Shown piece after piece: positions 15,144 to 24,062 of a stretch of DNA of 64,000 nt. Source of the stretch: Ilumatobacteraceae bacterium (GTDB lineage: Bacteria; Actinomycetota; Acidimicrobiia; Acidimicrobiales; Ilumatobacteraceae); contig JAGYKR010000010.1 in NCBI GenBank assembly GCA_018401375.1, positions 25,073-89,072 of the forward strand, in the 5' to 3' direction. The stretch's first letter is position 1, and each line of letters starts with the position of its first letter. Position numbers and translations under genes: made by a program. The notes beneath the pieces were generated by a model. It ran no database searches. It had not been told where the DNA came from and saw only the letters and a list, made by a program, of their open reading frames with translations.

Positions 15144-16937
15144 GTGAGTTCCCCCGATCAGCGAGGGCGGTTTCGTCGCCTGAGATCTGCGTACCGTTTG
15201 ATTTCGGCTCTGATTTCGCTTCATCCGAAAATTTTCGCTGTGGCGTTGGCGGGCGGAGTGTCTTTTGCGGTGGCCACTGTTGCGTCAAGCCTTGCGATTC
15301 GCTGGGTGATCGACAATGTGATCATCATCCGGTTTGATGAACCCCCACTGGCTGGTGGCCAGTTGTTGATCGGCCTCGGTCTGGTGATCGGGATCGGGTT
15401 GTTGCGGTCGGTGGCGGTGGTGGTGCGTCGCTCCTTCGCCGGGATTTTCCAGTGGCGTTCAGCCGAAACCTTGTCACGGTCGGTTGCAGAGCGGTATCTG
15501 CGCCAGCCGATGTCGTGGTTCCAAGGTCGTAGTGAGGGTGACCTGATCGCTCGGGCCGGTGTGGATGTGGAAGCCACCGTCTCGGTATTGGCGCCTATCC
15601 CTTTTGCTACAGGTGCGGTGGTGTTGTTGGTGTTATCCACCTCGTGGCTGCTGTGGACCGATCTCCCCATCGGGGCCGTGGCATTGGTGGCGGGTCCGAG
15701 CCTGCTGTGGGCGAACGTCCGTTACCAGCGCCGAGCCGAAGGCCATTTCACTGCCGCCCAAGAACATCTCGGTGATTTCTCCGGCGCAGTGCATGAGAGC
15801 CTTGATGGGGTCAACTTGGTCAAGGCATACGGGGCGGAGGAGCGCGAGACCCGGCGGCTTGGAGAACTCGCTGCAATGGTGCGTGAATCTCGGATCGCAG
15901 CAATCAGATTGCGGGCCACCTTTGAGGCGTTACTGGAACTCGTCCCAGCTTTAACCAATGTGTGCCTGGTCGTGGTCGGTGCGGTCCGAATCTCCTCTGG
16001 AGATCTGTCCATCGGAGAGTTGACGGCAGCGGTGTTCATGTTTTCTCTGCTGGTCTTTCCGCTCCGTTTGATCGGGTATGTGCTGTCGGACCTTCCTCGC
16101 TCCCAAGCAGGGTGGGCACGGATCACAGAGATCCTCTCCGATCCGATCATGGCGGATCCGAAGGACCGGATCGGGGTAGCGCCCGACGGGTGGGGAGTGA
16201 CCGCAGTTGGGGTCACCCACACCCCCGGCCGCGAGGGTTCAGGTGCGGACATGAACCCGACATTGCGCGAGGTTCATCTGCAGGTCCCCTCCGGAGAGGT
16301 GCTCGCCGTGGTGGGCGCTACCGGGTCGGGAAAGACCACCTTGATCGAGGTGCTGGCCGGCTTGAGGTCCCATACCGGTGAGATACGCGTTGCCGAAGGA
16401 CCTCAAGCTGTGGTCCTCCAGGAGGCCTTCTTGTTCGCTGGCACCATCCGGGCCAACCTGTGCCTTGGTGAACCCTATGAGGATGAACAGATCTGGACCG
16501 CTCTCGATTGGGCGGCGGCCACAGAGTTCGTGAGCGAGTTGCGTAAAGGTCTCGACACGGTGGTGGGTGAACGCGGGGTTTCTCTCAGTGGTGGTCAACG
16601 CCAACGGGTGGCTCTCGCCCGAGCGCTGCTGCGGCGGCCCGTGCTTCTTCTTGCTGATGATGTGACCTCGGCGCTGGACCCGTCCACCGAGATCGCGGTC
16701 TTAGAAAACCTTCGGGTCAATCTCGGTTCCACCACGGTGGTGATGGTCGCCTCACGGCCCTCCACGATCCTGTTGGCCGATCAGGTTGCGTTCTTGCGGG
16801 ATGGCAGCCTCGTGGAACAAGGCCTCCACAGTGATCTGATGTCCCGACATCGGGACTATCGAGCCATTGTTGAAGCCTTCGAAACAGATCGAAAGCACTC
16901 GGGCGCAGCCGTAACGCAGCGGGGGCGCGATGAGTGA
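15144..16937 (+). CDS. ABC exporter half-transporter, degenerate ATP site subunit
   Basis: The protein of about 597 residues has an N-terminal six-helix ABC exporter domain and a C-terminal ATPase domain. Walker A is GATGSGKTT (about residue 390), the signature LSGGQRQRVALARALL is canonical, but Walker B reads LLLADDVTSALD, with aspartate where the catalytic glutamate belongs, and the switch histidine is replaced (VASRPST instead of AHRLST). This is the pattern of the degenerate partner in heterodimeric exporters such as TM287/288 and BmrCD. Start GTG 15144 gives a normal N-terminus; a much longer frame from 14826 runs through the divergent gene and was rejected. It overlaps the next ABC gene by 8 nt. 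Substrate unknown. Confidence 0.9.
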   Translation: MSSPDQRGRFRRLRSAYRLISALISLHPKIFAVALAGGVSFAVATVASSLAIRWVIDNVIIIRFDEPPLAGGQLLIGLGLVIGIGLLRSVAVVVRRSFAGIFQWRSAETLSRSVAERYLRQPMSWFQGRSEGDLIARAGVDVEATVSVLAPIPFATGAVVLLVLSTSWLLWTDLPIGAVALVAGPSLLWANVRYQRRAEGHFTAAQEHLGDFSGAVHESLDGVNLVKAYGAEERETRRLGELAAMVRESRIAAIRLRATFEALLELVPALTNVCLVVVGAVRISSGDLSIGELTAAVFMFSLLVFPLRLIGYVLSDLPRSQAGWARITEILSDPIMADPKDRIGVAPDGWGVTAVGVTHTPGREGSGADMNPTLREVHLQVPSGEVLAVVGATGSGKTTLIEVLAGLRSHTGEIRVAEGPQAVVLQEAFLFAGTIRANLCLGEPYEDEQIWTALDWAAATEFVSELRKGLDTVVGERGVSLSGGQRQRVALARALLRRPVLLLADDVTSALDPSTEIAVLENLRVNLGSTTVVMVASRPSTILLADQVAFLRDGSLVEQGLHSDLMSRHRDYRAIVEAFETDRKHSGAAVTQRGRDE

Positions 16938-18780
16938 GCCGATGGGCCGTTTCACTGCGGTCAACACCATCAGCCGTGGCCTCAAAGAAGCCCCGATTTT
17001 GCGACAGGGTCTCGGTGTGACCTGGATGTTTGCCGCGATCGGGGCTCTCGGCCGGGTGGTGGTACCGATCCTGATCCAACAATCCATCGACCGTGGGATC
17101 ATCGGTGTCGGCCAAGTGGACCTCACAGCGATCCTGCTGTTTGGTGCGATTGCTGCGGTGGGTTTGACGGTGGCGGCTACATGCCAACGCATCGCAATTC
17201 TGCGACTCGGGAGCCGCAGCGAAAAGGCGCTCTTTAATTTGCGGGTTCGGCTGATCGGCCACATTCACCGCCTCAGCCTCGCGGACCACAATGAACAACG
17301 TCGCGGATCGCTGACCGCTCGGGTCACAAGCGATATCGACACCTTGACCCAGTTCTTCTCCTGGGGAGGACTCGCATGGCTGCTCGATGGCACGCTCGTG
17401 CTGATCATCGCAGCAGTGATGCTGTCGTATAACTGGGTGCTGGCGCTGACGGCGTTCTTTGTGGCAGCCCCATTGGTGATCGTGTTGCGGCTGGTCCAGA
17501 AGCGTCTCGTCGTGGCCTACGAGCGGGCTCGGAGCCATAACGCCGATATGACCACATCGATTTCTGAGGTGGTGAGTGGTTCACGAACCATTCGGGCCTA
17601 TGGAGCTGAGGAGTACTTCACTGATCTGACCCGGGCTGCAGTGCATCGTCGGGCCACCACCCAAATCCGCGCCAACGTCATCTCGGCGTTCTTGTTTCCC
17701 TCGGGTGAGGTGTTCTCGGTGTTGACCATCGCCGCTGTGGTGTCAATGGGGGTGTGGATCGGGCCGGCGGGCGGACTGACCGCTGGGGCTGTGGTCGGGT
17801 TCGTGTTTCTTGCCTACCGATTCTTAGAACCGGTCGCACAGTTCACCGAGGTGCTCGACCAGACCCAAACCGCAGTGGCGGGTTTGCGCCGGGTGATGGC
17901 GGTCCTCGACATGCCGATCGGTCCTCCGGAGGCGGAGATCACGCGCGATTTGCCCGACGGAGTGCTCGACGTGATCTGTGATGGCGTGACCTTCGCTTAC
18001 CCCTCGCGCCTCGAAGGACGCATCGAGTCCCGACTGCTCGATGAGGCGGTCATCAAAGATCTGAACCTCGTGATTCCCGCCGGCCAGCATGTGGCCCTCG
18101 TGGGTGCCACCGGATCAGGAAAGACCACCGTCGCCCGTTTGATCGCCCGATTTGCCGATCCGACCTTTGGAGAGATCCGGATTGGTGGCGTGCCCCTTCA
18201 TCTCGTAGCCAACGATGATTTGCGGGTTCGGGTGGCTGTGGTCTCTCAAGAGCCCTTCCTATTTGATGACACCGTGATCGCGAACGTCCGTTTCGCGCGA
18301 CCCGAAGCTTCCGACGCTGAGGTGTGGGTGGTGATTGGCACCCTCGGACTCACCGAGTGGGCCGAAGGTCTCTCTCATGGCCTACAGACGGTTGTCGGAG
18401 GCCGCGGGGAGGTCATGAGCGCAGGCGAACGCCAGCTGATTGCGTTGATCCGGGTGGGCCTTATTAACCCGGGGGTGCTGATTCTCGATGAAGCCACTTC
18501 ATCGGTGGATGCCCGATCCGAGGTGGAGATCTCACGAGCATTGGCCTCGCTCGCTCGCGGGCGGACCACAGTGTCGATTGCGCATCGACTTTCCACTGCG
18601 GCGCGCGCCGATCGGGTGCTCGTCCTTGACCACGGTGTGCTCGTCCAAGACGGCACCCACTCCGAGTTAGCCGCCACTCCCGGGCCGTACCGGGTGCTTT
18701 ACGAGGATTGGATGCGGTCCACCAGAAGTTCATCTGCAGAACATCTCGATACCTACGGAGAACGAGGTCGGGCGGGATAA
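16930..18780 (+). CDS. ABC exporter half-transporter, catalytic ATP site subunit
   Basis: The 616-residue partner of the preceding gene, with six predicted helices (residues about 30-320) and an ATPase domain. Walker A is GATGSGKTT, Walker B is VLILDEATSSVD with the catalytic glutamate, and the switch histidine is present (SIAHRLSTA). The signature motif is altered to MSAGERQ. In a heterodimer this signature would face the degenerate Walker A/B of the partner, while the partner's intact LSGGQ completes the active site with this subunit. The complementary defects are strong evidence for an obligate heterodimer. It begins inside the end of the partner gene. Transported compound unknown; lipid or drug export is typical of the family. 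Confidence 0.9.
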   Translation: MSEPMGRFTAVNTISRGLKEAPILRQGLGVTWMFAAIGALGRVVVPILIQQSIDRGIIGVGQVDLTAILLFGAIAAVGLTVAATCQRIAILRLGSRSEKALFNLRVRLIGHIHRLSLADHNEQRRGSLTARVTSDIDTLTQFFSWGGLAWLLDGTLVLIIAAVMLSYNWVLALTAFFVAAPLVIVLRLVQKRLVVAYERARSHNADMTTSISEVVSGSRTIRAYGAEEYFTDLTRAAVHRRATTQIRANVISAFLFPSGEVFSVLTIAAVVSMGVWIGPAGGLTAGAVVGFVFLAYRFLEPVAQFTEVLDQTQTAVAGLRRVMAVLDMPIGPPEAEITRDLPDGVLDVICDGVTFAYPSRLEGRIESRLLDEAVIKDLNLVIPAGQHVALVGATGSGKTTVARLIARFADPTFGEIRIGGVPLHLVANDDLRVRVAVVSQEPFLFDDTVIANVRFARPEASDAEVWVVIGTLGLTEWAEGLSHGLQTVVGGRGEVMSAGERQLIALIRVGLINPGVLILDEATSSVDARSEVEISRALASLARGRTTVSIAHRLSTAARADRVLVLDHGVLVQDGTHSELAATPGPYRVLYEDWMRSTRSSSAEHLDTYGERGRAG

Positions 18781-18787
18781 GACCCTT

Positions 18788-18793
18788 TACGAT
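18788..18793 (+). promoter_or_regulatory. -10 element of histidine phosphatase gene (leaderless)
   Basis: TACGAT ends 6 nt before ATG 18800. Confidence 0.5.
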
Positions 18794-18799
18794 GGGGCT

Positions 18800-19477
18800 A
18801 TGGAGATTGTTCTCGTTCGTCACGCAGAGCCTGAATGGGTCAAAGATGGCCTCAATGTGGTCAATCCGCCGCTCACCGAACGCGGCCAGCGCCAAGCGCG
18901 CGAACTCGCGAACGCTCTCGCCGGAGAGAACTTCGATGAAATCTTCGTCTCCCCGTTGACCCGGGCCCGCCAGACCGCCGCCCCGATCCTCGAGGTGCTC
19001 GGACGTCCAGAACAGATTGACCCCTGGCTCGAAGAGATCAGGGACCCGGCCTGGCACGGCACTCCTGCTGAGCGTGCTGCTCAGGCCTATCAAGAGATGC
19101 GAGAGCGCCCGGTGGAGCACCGTTGGTCCGGTCTCGAAGACGGTGAATCGGTGCGCGACTTCACCGATCGGATTCGGCTCGGCGCATCGATGTTCCTTGC
19201 TGAGCGCGGCGTGGAGCGCACCGACCACGACCTGCCGGTCTGGAAGATCCTCGAACCGGGGGATCGGATCCTGCTGGTGGCCCACGCCGGAACAAACTCG
19301 GTGACCATGTGCCACCTGCTCGGCCTCGAACCCACGCCATGGGAATGGGATCGGTTTGTGCTCGGCCACGCCTCTATCAGTCGTCTCGAGGCGATCCCTG
19401 TGCATGAGCAGTACACGTTTTCGTTAACCAAACTTTCTGACACCGAACATCTCGAATCTCTCGATCGCACGCGCTGA
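18800..19477 (+). CDS. Histidine phosphatase family protein (phosphoglycerate mutase-like)
   Basis: The 225-residue protein starts with LVRHAEPEW, in which the family's RHG is RHA and the phospho-accepting histidine is kept. It also shows ERGQRQARELANAL, VSPLTRARQTAAPI and the second histidine in LVAHAGTNSV. Members include phosphoglycerate mutases, cobalamin and sugar phosphatases. The region around residue 80-150 (EIRDPAWHGTPAE, DFTDRIRLG) does not point to a specific substrate. TACGAT lies 6 nt upstream. A 7-bp inverted repeat follows the stop. Confidence 0.88.
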   Translation: MEIVLVRHAEPEWVKDGLNVVNPPLTERGQRQARELANALAGENFDEIFVSPLTRARQTAAPILEVLGRPEQIDPWLEEIRDPAWHGTPAERAAQAYQEMRERPVEHRWSGLEDGESVRDFTDRIRLGASMFLAERGVERTDHDLPVWKILEPGDRILLVAHAGTNSVTMCHLLGLEPTPWEWDRFVLGHASISRLEAIPVHEQYTFSLTKLSDTEHLESLDRTR

Positions 19478-19481
19478 TCCG

Positions 19482-19504
19482 TTGCGGAGCATCACGATCC
19501 GCAA
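19482..19504. terminator. Inverted repeat, possible terminator or leader hairpin
   Basis: TTGCGGA (19482-19488) and TCCGCAA (19498-19504) are perfect 7-bp inverted repeats around a 9-nt loop, in the 38-bp gap between two genes. No U-tract follows, so rho-independent termination is uncertain. Confidence 0.35.
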
Positions 19505-19515
19505 GGATCGAGGTC

Positions 19516-20655
19516 ATGAACGCTGCTGAGCAAAAGACTCGTGACCACGAGCCTCAGGACCAGAGGTCGGCAGAAGACCGGCTTGCCCTGTTCTCCTTTC
19601 AGGTTTTTTCTAAGCTTGAAGGTGCGGTGACCGCCGGGATGATTCATCTCGGTGACCTGCTCGGTCTCTATCGAGCCCTGGCCGATGCCCCACATCCGAT
19701 GAGTTCCGCCGAACTCGCGCTCGCTGTTGGATGTCAGGAGCGCTGGGTGAGGGAATGGGCTGCCAATCAGGCCGCAGCACGGATCATCACCATGGAGACG
19801 AATGCCGGTGACGGCGATGCGGAAGAGATCCGATTTGGCCTGACCGCAGAGGGGCGGGCGGTTCTCGCGTCCCCTGACCATCCAGCATTTGGGATGGGGA
19901 TGTTCCATCGGCTGCCCCAAACGATGCGAGCGCTCGAACATATGCCGGAGAGCTTTCGTAACGGGGTCGGATTGGATTACGACAGTCACGGACCCGAGGG
20001 AGCGGTTGGGATTGAACGCAGTTTCGAACCGTGGAACAACGCCAATCTGATCCCGACGGTGCTCCCTGCCATTGAGGGACTCGCCGATGCGTTGCGCGCT
20101 GGGATCACCGTGGCTGATATCGGTTGTGGGGCTGGTGGTGCAGCGATCTTGATGGCCAAAGAGTTTCCTCTCAGCGAGGTGCACGGCTACGACATTTCGC
20201 GTTACGCCCTTGATCGGGCCGAACAAAAAAAGGCTGATGCTGAGGTCGCCAACGTCCATTTCCACGATCCACGACGCCAGGCGGTGCCATCGGATCATTC
20301 CGTAGATCTGGTGACCACCTTCGACTGTATTCACGACATGACCGACCCGGCCGGGATGATGGCGGCGATCCATGCCGCATTGAAACCCGACGGGGTGTGG
20401 CTCCTGGTGGACATCAAAGCTCACGACACCGTGGCCGAGAACATCACTCGCAATCCGGTGGCCTCGTTGATGTACGGCATCAGCGTGCTGTCGTGCATGT
20501 CCTCGGCGCTCTCCGAACCCGGCGGGGCGGGTCTTGGCACGCTCGGATTATCGGCGAGCCGGGCTGAGGAGATGGCGAAAGCGGCGGGTTTTAGGAGCTT
20601 TCGGCCACTTGATGTGCAGCATTCGGTGAATGCGTTTTACGAGATCAGACCATGA
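19516..20655 (+). CDS. Class I SAM-dependent methyltransferase with N-terminal winged-helix-like domain
   Basis: The 379-residue protein has an N-terminal helical region (about residues 25-115) that looks like the winged-helix dimerisation domain of small-molecule methyltransferases (GDLLGLYRALADA, PMSSAELALAVGCQERWVREWAANQ). The C-terminal Rossmann domain has the SAM motif VADIGCGAGGAAILMA, then DLVTTFDCIHDM and KPDGVWLLVDIK. The likely substrate is a small molecule; the family also includes transcription-regulator-like proteins. It stands in the same direction as the SDR gene, 54 bp upstream of that gene's chosen start. The reason for the weak start context is unclear; GAGG lies 3 nt before the ATG. 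Confidence 0.85.
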   Translation: MNAAEQKTRDHEPQDQRSAEDRLALFSFQVFSKLEGAVTAGMIHLGDLLGLYRALADAPHPMSSAELALAVGCQERWVREWAANQAAARIITMETNAGDGDAEEIRFGLTAEGRAVLASPDHPAFGMGMFHRLPQTMRALEHMPESFRNGVGLDYDSHGPEGAVGIERSFEPWNNANLIPTVLPAIEGLADALRAGITVADIGCGAGGAAILMAKEFPLSEVHGYDISRYALDRAEQKKADAEVANVHFHDPRRQAVPSDHSVDLVTTFDCIHDMTDPAGMMAAIHAALKPDGVWLLVDIKAHDTVAENITRNPVASLMYGISVLSCMSSALSEPGGAGLGTLGLSASRAEEMAKAAGFRSFRPLDVQHSVNAFYEIRP

Positions 20656-20709
20656 TCTGATGTCGATCTCCACGTGCCTCAAAACACCTCTGATGAAATG
20701 GAGTTACAG

Positions 20710-21504
20710 ATGAACCAACGTTTGTCCACCTTGTCCCGTTCGATCGCTGGCATGACAGCCGTTGTCACTGGTGCGGCCAGTGGAATGGGTCGCGCCACGG
20801 CGCAGCTGTTCGCTGACGAGGGAGCGAACGTGGTGGTCGCCGATCTCGGGGAGGATCGCGTGGCCGCAGTAGTGGAGGAGATCACTGCCGTCTACGGGAC
20901 TGATCGGGTGCTGGGAGTGGTGTGCGATGTTGCGAATCCGGATCAACTGCGAGCGCTCGTGGAACGGACAGAAGCCCGCTTCGGCGCCCTCGACATCGTC
21001 ATCAACAACGCTGGGGTTTCCTTGCCAAACCCGATCGATCAGCCCGAAGATGAGTTTGAGAGCAACTGGGCACGGACTCTTGACATCAACTTGACAGCCC
21101 ACGCGCGGCTCGTGCGATACGCATTGCCGTTGCTGTTGAAGTCCGGGCATGGCCGGGTGGTCAATATCGCGTCCACCGAAGCGATCGTTACCAACGCCGG
21201 AATGACCTCGTACACGGCCAGTAAGGCCGGGGTGATCGGTCTCACAAAATCCATGGCCACCGAACTCGGGCGCCGTGGGATCAACGTGAATTGCATCTGC
21301 CCGGGTCCGATCTTGACCGGGATGACTGCCGCCATCCCCGAAGAAGCCAAAGACAAGTACGCAAACCGGCGCGTCCCTTTGAGGCGGTATGGGATCCCCG
21401 AAGAGGTAGCGCAGATGACCCTGAACCTGTGTCTGCCGGCGAGCAGCTTTGTGAATGGTGTCGCAGTGCCCGTCGATGGAGGAATGTCCATCCGCCACAC
21501 CTGA
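20710..21504 (+). CDS. SDR-family NAD(P)-dependent oxidoreductase
   Basis: Classical short-chain dehydrogenase of about 264 residues. The nucleotide-binding motif is VTGAASGMGRA, followed by the structural NNAG, the catalytic YTASKAG and downstream CICPGPILTGM. The aspartate after the second strand (VVVADLGEDR) suggests NAD+ preference. The C-terminus VNGVAVPVDGGMSI is typical of FabG-like dehydrogenases. Start ATG 20710 is preceded by GGAG with a 6-nt spacer; the frame is open to GTG 20674, a possible alternative. Substrate unknown. It follows the methyltransferase gene and may be co-transcribed with it. Confidence 0.88.
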   Translation: MNQRLSTLSRSIAGMTAVVTGAASGMGRATAQLFADEGANVVVADLGEDRVAAVVEEITAVYGTDRVLGVVCDVANPDQLRALVERTEARFGALDIVINNAGVSLPNPIDQPEDEFESNWARTLDINLTAHARLVRYALPLLLKSGHGRVVNIASTEAIVTNAGMTSYTASKAGVIGLTKSMATELGRRGINVNCICPGPILTGMTAAIPEEAKDKYANRRVPLRRYGIPEEVAQMTLNLCLPASSFVNGVAVPVDGGMSIRHT

Positions 21505-21508
21505 GATA

Positions 21509-21514
21509 TATCCT
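21509..21514 (+). promoter_or_regulatory. -10 element of ctaA
   Basis: TATCCT ends 9 nt before ATG 21524, just after the SDR stop codon. Confidence 0.4.
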
Positions 21515-21523
21515 GAACTCACC

Positions 21524-22438
21524 ATGCGGCTGAGTCCTGTTCGCTATCGACAGATCACCTTGTGGGCCCTCGTGGCCTTGAGTGTGATCGTGGTGACGGG
21601 TGCCGCTGTGCGGCTGACCGGAAGCGGTCTCGGTTGTGTTGATTGGCCTAACTGCAATAACGAACGGCTGATCGATGTCTCCACGACCCACGCTGCCATT
21701 GAGCAGATCAATCGCTTGTTTACCGGTGTGGTAGCCGCAGCGGTGATCGCAGCGGTCCTCGGATCCTTGTTTCGTTCGCCTCGGCGCCGTGACCTGACCT
21801 TGCTGTCGGTGGGCCTCGTGCTCGGTGTGATCGGCCAGGTGATCCTCGGTGCGGTCACTGTCTGGGTCAAACTGCACCCGATTGCCGTCCAAGGTCACTT
21901 CTTGTTGTCGATGGTGCTGATTGCTAACGCCGTGGTACTTCTGCGGAGAGCGGGCGAACCCGACGGTCAGCCCCGCAGGGTTGCAGTGGATTCTTCTGCC
22001 AACTCGGTGATCTGGCTCTTGACGGGTCTCACCAGCTTGGCCCTGATCACCGGCACCGTGGTCACAGGTACGGGCCCGCATGCCGGGGATGAAGTCTCAC
22101 CGCGTTTTGATTTCGCGATTCATGAGGTGGCCCGCATCCACGGCATCTCGGTGATCGCCACGATCGCTACCGCTCTGTGGCTGGTGGTGTTGATGCGACG
22201 TTCCCCGGTGCTCATGGCGAGGCTCCGTCACGGAATATCGGCGTGGATGCTGCTCGCCGTCTTGCAGGCCGTGCTCGGCTACGTGCAGTACCTGAGCGGA
22301 GTACCTGCTCTGCTTGTAGGGATGCACGTTTTGGGTGCCACCTTGCTCTTCATCGCCACCCTGCATCTACTTTTTGATCGGATCACCACCGAGGCCCTCC
22401 AACAGGCCGAACCCGAACCGGTGAGTGCCAGCCGCTAA
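21524..22438 (+). CDS. ctaA: Heme A synthase (CtaA/COX15 family)
   Basis: The 304-residue protein has about eight membrane helices in two similar four-helix halves. The first half carries TGAAVRLTGSGLGCVDWPNC, with the cysteine pair CVDWPNC in the first outer loop as in Bacillus-type CtaA, and EQINRLFTG. The second half carries TGTVVTGTGPHAGDE, HEVARIHGISV and GMHVLGATLLF, including the conserved histidines. It oxidises the C8 methyl of heme O to make heme A for an aa3-type cytochrome oxidase, so the organism should respire oxygen. No ctaB or oxidase subunit genes are nearby. The ATG at 21524 was preferred over the in-frame 21455, which lies inside the SDR gene. Confidence 0.92.
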   Translation: MRLSPVRYRQITLWALVALSVIVVTGAAVRLTGSGLGCVDWPNCNNERLIDVSTTHAAIEQINRLFTGVVAAAVIAAVLGSLFRSPRRRDLTLLSVGLVLGVIGQVILGAVTVWVKLHPIAVQGHFLLSMVLIANAVVLLRRAGEPDGQPRRVAVDSSANSVIWLLTGLTSLALITGTVVTGTGPHAGDEVSPRFDFAIHEVARIHGISVIATIATALWLVVLMRRSPVLMARLRHGISAWMLLAVLQAVLGYVQYLSGVPALLVGMHVLGATLLFIATLHLLFDRITTEALQQAEPEPVSASR

Positions 22439-22535
22439 CTGAGGCTGACCTGGCTGTGGGGGCCGGATCGATGGGGTTTCGATAGCGCGTCAGCGTGGGA
22501 GGGGGCAGGACTCAACATCTCGATGGGTCACTGGC

Positions 22536-22541
22536 TACCTT
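22536..22541 (+). promoter_or_regulatory. -10 element of crotonase-nitroreductase unit (leaderless)
   Basis: TACCTT ends 6 nt before ATG 22548 (3 nt before ATG 22545), favouring the second ATG as start. Confidence 0.5.
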
Positions 22542-22547
22542 GCCATG

Positions 22548-23366
22548 ATGGCCAATAGAGAAGTCCTTCTTGAGGTCCGGGATCATGTGGCCTGGATCAC
22601 CCTCAATGCACCCGAGCGGATGAACACGATTTCGGGGGCGATGCTCGATCAGATCTCCGAGATGTTGCTCGAGGCCGATCGAGATCCTGGTGCACGCTGC
22701 ATCGTGTTGACCGGGGCGGGCCGAGCCTTTTGTGCTGGTCTGGACCTCGGTGCGCAAAGTGCCGCTAATGATGCAGGAAAGACCGGGTCACTCGGTGGCC
22801 TCGGGGATCTGAACTCCAGTGCCGGAGAAATCAACCTGCGCGACACCCCGCCGATCGTGCTGCATCACATCGACACACCGACGATTTGCGCGCTGAACGG
22901 GGGTGCGGCCGGCTACGGATTAGATCTCGCCTTGGGATGCGATATCCGCATCGCAGCCGACACCGCAAAGCTGAACTCCGGTTTCGCTAAGCGTGGCATC
23001 CTTCCCGAAAGCGGAGGAACCTGGCTGCTCCCGCGGATGGTCGGCTACGCAACAGCGGCCGAGATTGCCTTCACCGGGCGCACCCTCACCGCTGCCCAAG
23101 CCAAAGAATACGGCATCGTTAACTCGGTGGTGCCTGCTGACCAGCTCATCGCTGAAGCCACAGCCATGGCCACCGAGATCGCAGCCAACGCACCATTAGC
23201 GGTGCGGGCGATTAAGCGGATGATGCGGGCCGCCGAAACTGAGACCTTCGATCAGAACGTCCACCATGTCTATTTGCAGTTGCTGCCTTTGTTGCGGACC
23301 AGAGACTTCACCGAAGGGGTGACCGCGTTTCTTGAGAAGCGGTCTCCTGAGTTTGAGGGCCGATGA
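22548..23366 (+). CDS. Enoyl-CoA hydratase/isomerase (crotonase) family protein
   Basis: The 272-residue crotonase-fold protein has the oxyanion-hole segment TGAGRAFCAGLDLG, then NGGAAGYGLDLALGCDIRIA and the second catalytic region FAKRGILPESGGTWLLPRMVG. Motifs fit a hydratase acting on acyl-CoA esters, in fatty-acid or ring-cleavage degradation; chain-length preference cannot be read. ATG 22548 is chosen from the 6-nt spacing to the -10 element; ATG 22545 is the alternative. It overlaps the nitroreductase start as ATGA, so the two are co-translated. Confidence 0.88.
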   Translation: MANREVLLEVRDHVAWITLNAPERMNTISGAMLDQISEMLLEADRDPGARCIVLTGAGRAFCAGLDLGAQSAANDAGKTGSLGGLGDLNSSAGEINLRDTPPIVLHHIDTPTICALNGGAAGYGLDLALGCDIRIAADTAKLNSGFAKRGILPESGGTWLLPRMVGYATAAEIAFTGRTLTAAQAKEYGIVNSVVPADQLIAEATAMATEIAANAPLAVRAIKRMMRAAETETFDQNVHHVYLQLLPLLRTRDFTEGVTAFLEKRSPEFEGR

Positions 23367-24019
23367 CCGAGGTGCCAGACCCCACACATGAAACTGTTGG
23401 TCTTCTCGAGGCCCTAGGCACCACACGCGCCATTCGGCGATACCGCAACGAACCGATCCCAACCGATGACCTCGCCAAGATCCTGTGGTTTGCTGGCCGC
23501 GCCCCTTCGGGCTCTAATCGGCAGGCCTTCAGATTTCTTACATTGTTAGATGGCCCCAACGCGACGCGCGCCCGGCAGGTGTTGGGAGAGAGTTTCCGTC
23601 ATGGGTGGGCGGTCAAACGGGAACAGGACAACTACCGGCCCTCGCGATTTGCGGACTCGATGCAAGAATATGTGGACAAGTTTGAGAGCCACCCAGTGGT
23701 GATCCTCGTATGTTTGGATCGCTATCGGGATCCGAATTGGCATGAGGGCGCCTCGGTGTATCCGGCCTGTCAGAACCTGCTGCTGGCCGCTCGCGGCCTC
23801 GGCTACGGGGGTGCGCTCACGATGTGGCACCTCGAGGTTGAAACCGAGCTCCGTGAGATCCTCTCGATCCCCGCACATGTCGCGCTATCGGCATGTATCA
23901 CCCTTGGGATTCCGGTAGGACGCCACGGTCCGTTACGCCGCAAGCCTGTGAACCAAGTGACCTTTGATGATGCGTGGGGACAAGCGCCGCAGTGGGCGGA
24001 GATCCCTGACCCGATCTGA
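23363..24019 (+). CDS. Nitroreductase family protein
   Basis: The 218-residue protein opens with the FMN-binding segment TTRAIRRYRNEPIP and APSGSNRQAFRF, both typical of nitroreductases, and has GLGYGGALTMWH and LSACITLGIPVGRHG towards the C-terminus, again family features. Members use FMN and NAD(P)H on nitroaromatics, quinones or flavins, and physiological substrates are often unknown. Coupling by a 4-nt overlap to the crotonase gene suggests a joint role in degrading an aromatic or acyl-CoA compound, which is inference. Confidence 0.85.
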   Translation: MTEVPDPTHETVGLLEALGTTRAIRRYRNEPIPTDDLAKILWFAGRAPSGSNRQAFRFLTLLDGPNATRARQVLGESFRHGWAVKREQDNYRPSRFADSMQEYVDKFESHPVVILVCLDRYRDPNWHEGASVYPACQNLLLAARGLGYGGALTMWHLEVETELREILSIPAHVALSACITLGIPVGRHGPLRRKPVNQVTFDDAWGQAPQWAEIPDPI

Positions 24020-24050
24020 ACCTGCGCTCGCCTCAAAGGGCTCTGCGATC

Positions 24051-24056
24051 TAGCCT
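24051..24056 (+). promoter_or_regulatory. -10 element of FGGY-like gene (leaderless)
   Basis: TAGCCT ends 6 nt before ATG 24063. The intervening GAGGAG also resembles a Shine-Dalgarno sequence but sits directly against the start codon, too close to work as one. Confidence 0.45.
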
Positions 24057-24062
24057 GAGGAG

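Noticed and set aside
16717..17538. 273-codon minus-strand frame over the ABC genes
   Set aside because: Histidine- and arginine-rich antisense reading of two clearly coding genes.
19492..20424. 310-codon minus-strand frame
   Set aside because: Antisense to the methyltransferase gene; no domain resemblance, composition typical of shadow frames in high-GC DNA.
20704..21525. 273-codon minus-strand frame
   Set aside because: Mirror of the SDR gene, which has all catalytic motifs.
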